In this document: piece by piece, positions 62,701 through 64,000 of the stretch
How the letters are laid out: every line of letters begins with the position of its first letter
How positions within the stretch are numbered: position 1 is the stretch's first letter
Notes under the pieces: model-generated
Seen by the model: the letters and a program-made list of their open reading frames with translations, nothing else
Told to the model about the DNA's origin: nothing
Databases searched by the model: none
Position numbers and translations under genes: made by a program
From: Colius striatus
Taxonomy: Eukaryota; Chordata; Aves; Coliiformes; Coliidae
NCBI RefSeq assembly: GCF_028858725.1
Contig: NC_084781.1
Location: 1,868,513 to 1,932,512 of the forward strand
Direction of reading: 5' to 3'
Length of the DNA: 64,000 nucleotides

Positions 62701-64000
62701 CCAACTCCATTGTTGCTCTCTCTGGATGAAGTCAGGAAGCAATTCTTTGCCCCTCCCACAAGAATGCACAAACACATCATACCAAGCACTCACCCAGGCA
62801 CTTGTAGGGCACGACAATATGCGTGTGGTCCTTGCACTGCTTCTTCCCTCTCTTGCACCAGCTGTCGATGCTGACAGCTTGGTTGGCTTCCACCACATTC
62901 GTAATCTGAAGGTCTGGATACATCTGTTTAACAAGACACAGAGACACTTTTCTCTCCAGAAAGGACAAAGAATGTGCAAAGTGGCTCCCAACCAGAAGTA
63001 GTGAGGCTCATTCTTTACACAAAAAAAACCAACCCCAAACCAGTTCAAACTTGCACATGGACACACATTCTCTTCTGCATCAAGCTTACAACAGCTGAAG
63101 ACATAAAGCAGCCAGCTGTTTGTCACAAAGGGCCTCAGAAACAGAATGCATCATCCCTTCTTTGTGGCAAGAGAAAGCCAGGTCTGGGGCAAAAGGCTCC
63201 ATTGGCACTAAGCTGAAGTGTTTGGCCTTGACTCTCGAAGAGGATGATCAACAAACAGGATCTAGTATCATCTTCACCCTCCCCTCACTTGTCAAGCCAA
63301 TGTGCACCTACCTCCTCACATTTCCCCAGGCCTGCTCCATTTATGATGTGTTAATATGATCCCTACATCCTTGCTCAGGTTCTCAAGTCTAGACACTGAC
63401 TTATCTTTAGGCTTCCACTACATGAATCAGACATAGTCCTAGTTACATCAGCCTTGTGAAACAGTTTTAAAAGTTTTCCAGTCCAGACATGATGTGTTCT
63501 ACCACTTTCCCATTAAAAAATCCCATTCCTCGTGGTATTTTACATGCCTGTTGCCTCAGAGGAGCAATCAGAGACACTTATCAAGGCCAATACTGTACAG
63601 TATGTCTGAAGCACACAGAAAGGAGATGACATTTTCTACAGTGACGCACAAGGAGCCTAAAACCACCAGCAATGCTGTCATGAAACTGTTTTTCTAGTGT
63701 TCTGGCTCAGAGGAAGAACATTTGGAGAAATCCCTGCAAACACAGACACCTCTCGACTTTCATACCAAGAACCTCCTTTGTGGCAGCATGAGCTGATCTA
63801 AAGCAAAGGTAGCTCTCAAATCCCTCTGCAGTGTCCTCCCTGCTCTTTCTGGGCAGTAACTCAGGAAGAGAGTTCAGGGAACTCAGCCAGTCAAATACAA
63901 ACTATCTTCCTGAAGGGTTAATTTGCTCATTTGCAACTGACTGGCTAAACTGGAATCCAGTTCCTCAGCACACTGAAGATTCAGGATCACTCACCTCCTG
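41679..64000 (-). CDS. APLP2: APLP2, amyloid precursor-like protein 2 (exons 2-18, 5' end outside the window)
   Basis: Seventeen exons join in one frame to 671 residues plus stop. Exon coordinates from 5' to 3': 63995-64000 (partial), 62794-62923, 59844-59956, 58243-58418, 56918-57138, 54999-55166, 52874-52989, 52561-52635, 51162-51320, 50175-50303, 47955-48054, 47258-47428, 46661-46696, 43807-43889, 42960-43034, 42491-42646, 41679-41780. The product is a single-pass type I membrane protein of the APP family, cut by secretases. It has a growth-factor-like/copper-binding E1 region, an acidic stretch, a Kunitz inhibitor domain, the helical E2 domain, a juxtamembrane linker without an A-beta sequence, a membrane segment (residues 602-624 in window numbering) and a cytoplasmic tail with YENPTY for adaptor binding and endocytosis. 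Exon structure, including the optional Kunitz exon 7 and exon 14, matches the mammalian gene. Signal-peptide exon 1 and most of exon 2 lie beyond 64000. Confidence 0.97.
42491..42646 (-). CDS. APLP2: APLP2 exon 17 (transmembrane)
   Basis: 156 bases: [15 protein letters not shown], then the membrane segment [37 protein letters not shown]. No A-beta-like sequence is present. The basic stop-transfer RKR follows the membrane segment. Confidence 0.97.
42960..43034 (-). CDS. APLP2: APLP2 exon 16 (juxtamembrane)
   Basis: 75 bases: [25 protein letters not shown]. It corresponds in position to the APP exon before A-beta. Donor GTACGT. Confidence 0.95.
43807..43889 (-). CDS. APLP2: APLP2 exon 15
   Basis: 83 bases: [28 protein letters not shown]. 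Contains the GSG of the potential glycosaminoglycan site. Donor GTGAGC. Confidence 0.95.
46661..46696 (-). CDS. APLP2: APLP2 exon 14, 36-base alternative exon
   Basis: Only 36 bases, between TTCTGCTAG-type acceptor (CTCCTGCTAG) and donor GTTGGT. It adds [12 protein letters not shown], close to the mammalian exon 14 peptide. Both junctions have phase 1, so it can be skipped. Skipping joins PETE to GSGM and gives ETEGSGM, which fits the ExGSG type chondroitin-sulfate attachment site known for L-APLP2. The weak donor (GTTGGT) and the non-CAG acceptor fit optional use. Confidence 0.92.
46850..46868 (+). repeat. Short CA repeat
   Basis: About nine CA units inside APLP2 intron 13. Confidence 0.85.
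47258..47428 (-). CDS. APLP2: APLP2 exon 13 (E2 end, linker)
   Basis: 171 bases: [34 protein letters not shown] and FPALPETE. It ends in one G that joins exon 14 (Asp) or exon 15 (Gly). Confidence 0.95.
47955..48054 (-). CDS. APLP2: APLP2 exon 12 (E2)
   Basis: 100 bases: [33 protein letters not shown]. Donor GTGAGC. Confidence 0.95.
50175..50303 (-). CDS. APLP2: APLP2 exon 11 (E2)
   Basis: 129 bases, 43 residues: [43 protein letters not shown]. The His and Arg residues of this part of E2 form the metal and heparin sites in family members. Confidence 0.95.
50376..50869 (-). mobile_element. Long CR1 fragment in APLP2 intron 10, close to exon 11
   Basis: Same orientation as APLP2. From GATGTGAGCCTGGAAAAGAG and GAAGCTGCTGAGTCCAAGCT (plus-strand reading) through the typical young-subfamily motifs to GTGGCAGTGAGTGAGGGGCC. 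It ends about 70 bases before the exon 11 acceptor. Positions 50600-50745 are nearly the same as 7105-7244. Confidence 0.85.
50870..51005 (-). mobile_element. CR1 fragment in APLP2 intron 10
   Basis: Contains ATCTCACTACAACTCCCTGT, CCTCTTCTTCTCCAGTCTAA and CAGCCACTCCTCATAAGGCT. It is diverged, from the region of CR1 upstream of the 3' end, and sits next to the younger copy at 50376-50869. Confidence 0.6.
51162..51320 (-). CDS. APLP2: APLP2 exon 10 (E2)
   Basis: 159 bases, 53 residues: [36 protein letters not shown] and [13 protein letters not shown]. Part of the long helices that carry heparin-binding and dimer contacts in the family. Confidence 0.95.
52561..52635 (-). CDS. APLP2: APLP2 exon 9 (E2)
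   Basis: 75 bases, 25 residues: [11 protein letters not shown] through KAERQTLIQ. Acceptor TTGTCCAG, donor GTAAGA. Confidence 0.95.
52874..52989 (-). CDS. APLP2: APLP2 exon 8 (start of E2)
   Basis: 116 bases. Codes for [20 protein letters not shown] to RHHNRMDR. The first codon is completed by exon 7 (Met) or exon 6 (Leu). Donor GTGAGT. Confidence 0.95.
54999..55166 (-). CDS. APLP2: APLP2 exon 7, Kunitz protease-inhibitor domain (alternative)
   Basis: 168 bases (56 codons), so skipping keeps the frame. Codes for a complete Kunitz domain: cysteines at window residues 218, 227, 243, 251, 264 and 268 have the 9-16-8-13-4 spacing of BPTI. The P1 residue is Arg228 ([11 protein letters not shown]), predicting inhibition of trypsin-like serine proteases. 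[13 protein letters not shown] is fully conserved. The acceptor CTCCACACAG has a weak pyrimidine tract, and a CR1 fragment ends 22 bases before the exon. Confidence 0.96.
55189..55245 (-). mobile_element. CR1 3' end directly upstream of the Kunitz exon
   Basis: In APLP2 orientation the sequence reads CCTCCCAACCCTACCATTCTATGATTCTATG and stops 22 bases before exon 7. This is the typical 3' end of an avian CR1, in the same orientation as the gene. Between it and the exon lies TTCTAACCCATCTCCACACAG, where TTCTAAC resembles a branch-point motif. Confidence 0.8.
56918..57138 (-). CDS. APLP2: APLP2 exon 6 (acidic domain)
   Basis: 221 bases, starting T-GAG-TTC after CCCTTCAG. Codes for [12 protein letters not shown], a long Glu/Asp run, and [19 protein letters not shown], ending SSDMK. 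The donor is GTAAGA. It leaves one T, which gives Ser with exon 7 or Leu when exon 7 is skipped to exon 8. Confidence 0.95.
57424..57900 (-). mobile_element. CR1 LINE fragment of the second subfamily, APLP2 intron 5
   Basis: Same orientation as the gene. GAATGGTGGGGGTTGGAAGG, TGCTACAGCAGGTTCCCCTG, CAACATTGATGAGGTCCCCC, TCTTGGTGGCCCTGTGCTGG. It extends further 5' in CR1 than the related copy at 31130-31530. A 258-codon plus-strand frame across it is accidental. Confidence 0.85.
58243..58418 (-). CDS. APLP2: APLP2 exon 5 (copper-binding subdomain end, start of acidic region)
   Basis: 176 bases, from GCCTGCCTGACAGAAGC after CTTCCAG to AAAAG before GTAGGG. Codes for [18 protein letters not shown] (Tyr95 and Met97 match APP Tyr168 and Met170), then CCPQTK and an acidic [12 protein letters not shown] run. 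Confidence 0.95.
59844..59956 (-). CDS. APLP2: APLP2 exon 4 (copper-binding subdomain, first half)
   Basis: 113 bases. Codes for [14 protein letters not shown] and [12 protein letters not shown]. The two histidines of H-x-x-x-H (window residues 74 and 78) align with the copper ligands His147 and His151 of APP and are kept. Confidence 0.95.
62794..62923 (-). CDS. APLP2: APLP2 exon 3 (growth-factor-like domain)
   Basis: 130 bases. Codes for [20 protein letters not shown] through [11 protein letters not shown], the second half of the heparin-binding growth-factor-like subdomain of E1, with a basic [10 protein letters not shown] patch. Donor GTGAGT. Confidence 0.95.
63995..64000 (-). CDS. APLP2: APLP2 exon 2, last 6 bases
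   Basis: CAGGAG (Gln-Glu) directly before GTGAGT at the window edge. It fits the ..CQE end of APLP2 exon 2 and the phase-0 start of exon 3. Confidence 0.8.

Overview
The window is nuclear vertebrate DNA, almost certainly from a bird. Interspersed CR1 LINE 3' ends occur throughout. They show the typical avian features: a gene-proximal consensus with CCAGGGGAGGTTGAGGCTGG and CCAGGCTGCCCAGGGAG motifs, and a 3' end reading like CCATTCTATGATTCTATG. The genes have many exons with consensus GT-AG introns and code for recognisable vertebrate proteins. The CR1 load is heavy and several copies look very alike, which would fit a CR1-rich lineage such as woodpeckers and relatives, but that is only a guess.

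Three genes are well supported. (1) TMEM45B, plus strand, coding exons 20097-24153, 281 aa. (2) A tandem TMEM45-like paralogue, plus strand, coding exons 33526-36579, 284 aa, with the same five-exon structure but a different C-terminal tail. (3) APLP2 (amyloid precursor-like protein 2), minus strand, 40160-64000. Seventeen exons (exon 2, last 6 bases only, to exon 18) give 671 residues plus stop in one unbroken frame. They include the Kunitz inhibitor exon and a 36-base alternative exon whose skipping would create a glycosaminoglycan attachment site. The TMEM45 pair and APLP2 converge, with polyadenylation signals about 3.2 kb apart. A minus-strand piece at the left edge (62-276) may be the last coding exon of a further gene that I could not identify.

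Layout: 1-20 kb holds no clear gene. It contains CR1 copies, microsatellites, a 30/40-bp minisatellite (16941-17640) and a few CR1-free blocks that look like conserved non-coding DNA. 19.1-20.1 kb is a 40-bp minisatellite in which every unit carries a pyrimidine tract plus TTGCAG, and the last unit is the actual splice acceptor of TMEM45B's first coding exon. 25.9-27.05 kb is a 21-bp minisatellite between the two TMEM45 genes. 27-33 kb is CR1-bearing intergenic DNA. 37-40 kb is intergenic. 40-64 kb is APLP2, richer in AT, with fewer CR1 copies. One of these ends only 22 bases before the Kunitz exon.

The most unusual signals are the splice-acceptor minisatellite, the CR1 next to the alternatively spliced Kunitz exon, and the cluster of GC-rich minisatellites around the TMEM45 pair. 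No prokaryote-type systems (operons, CRISPR) are present.
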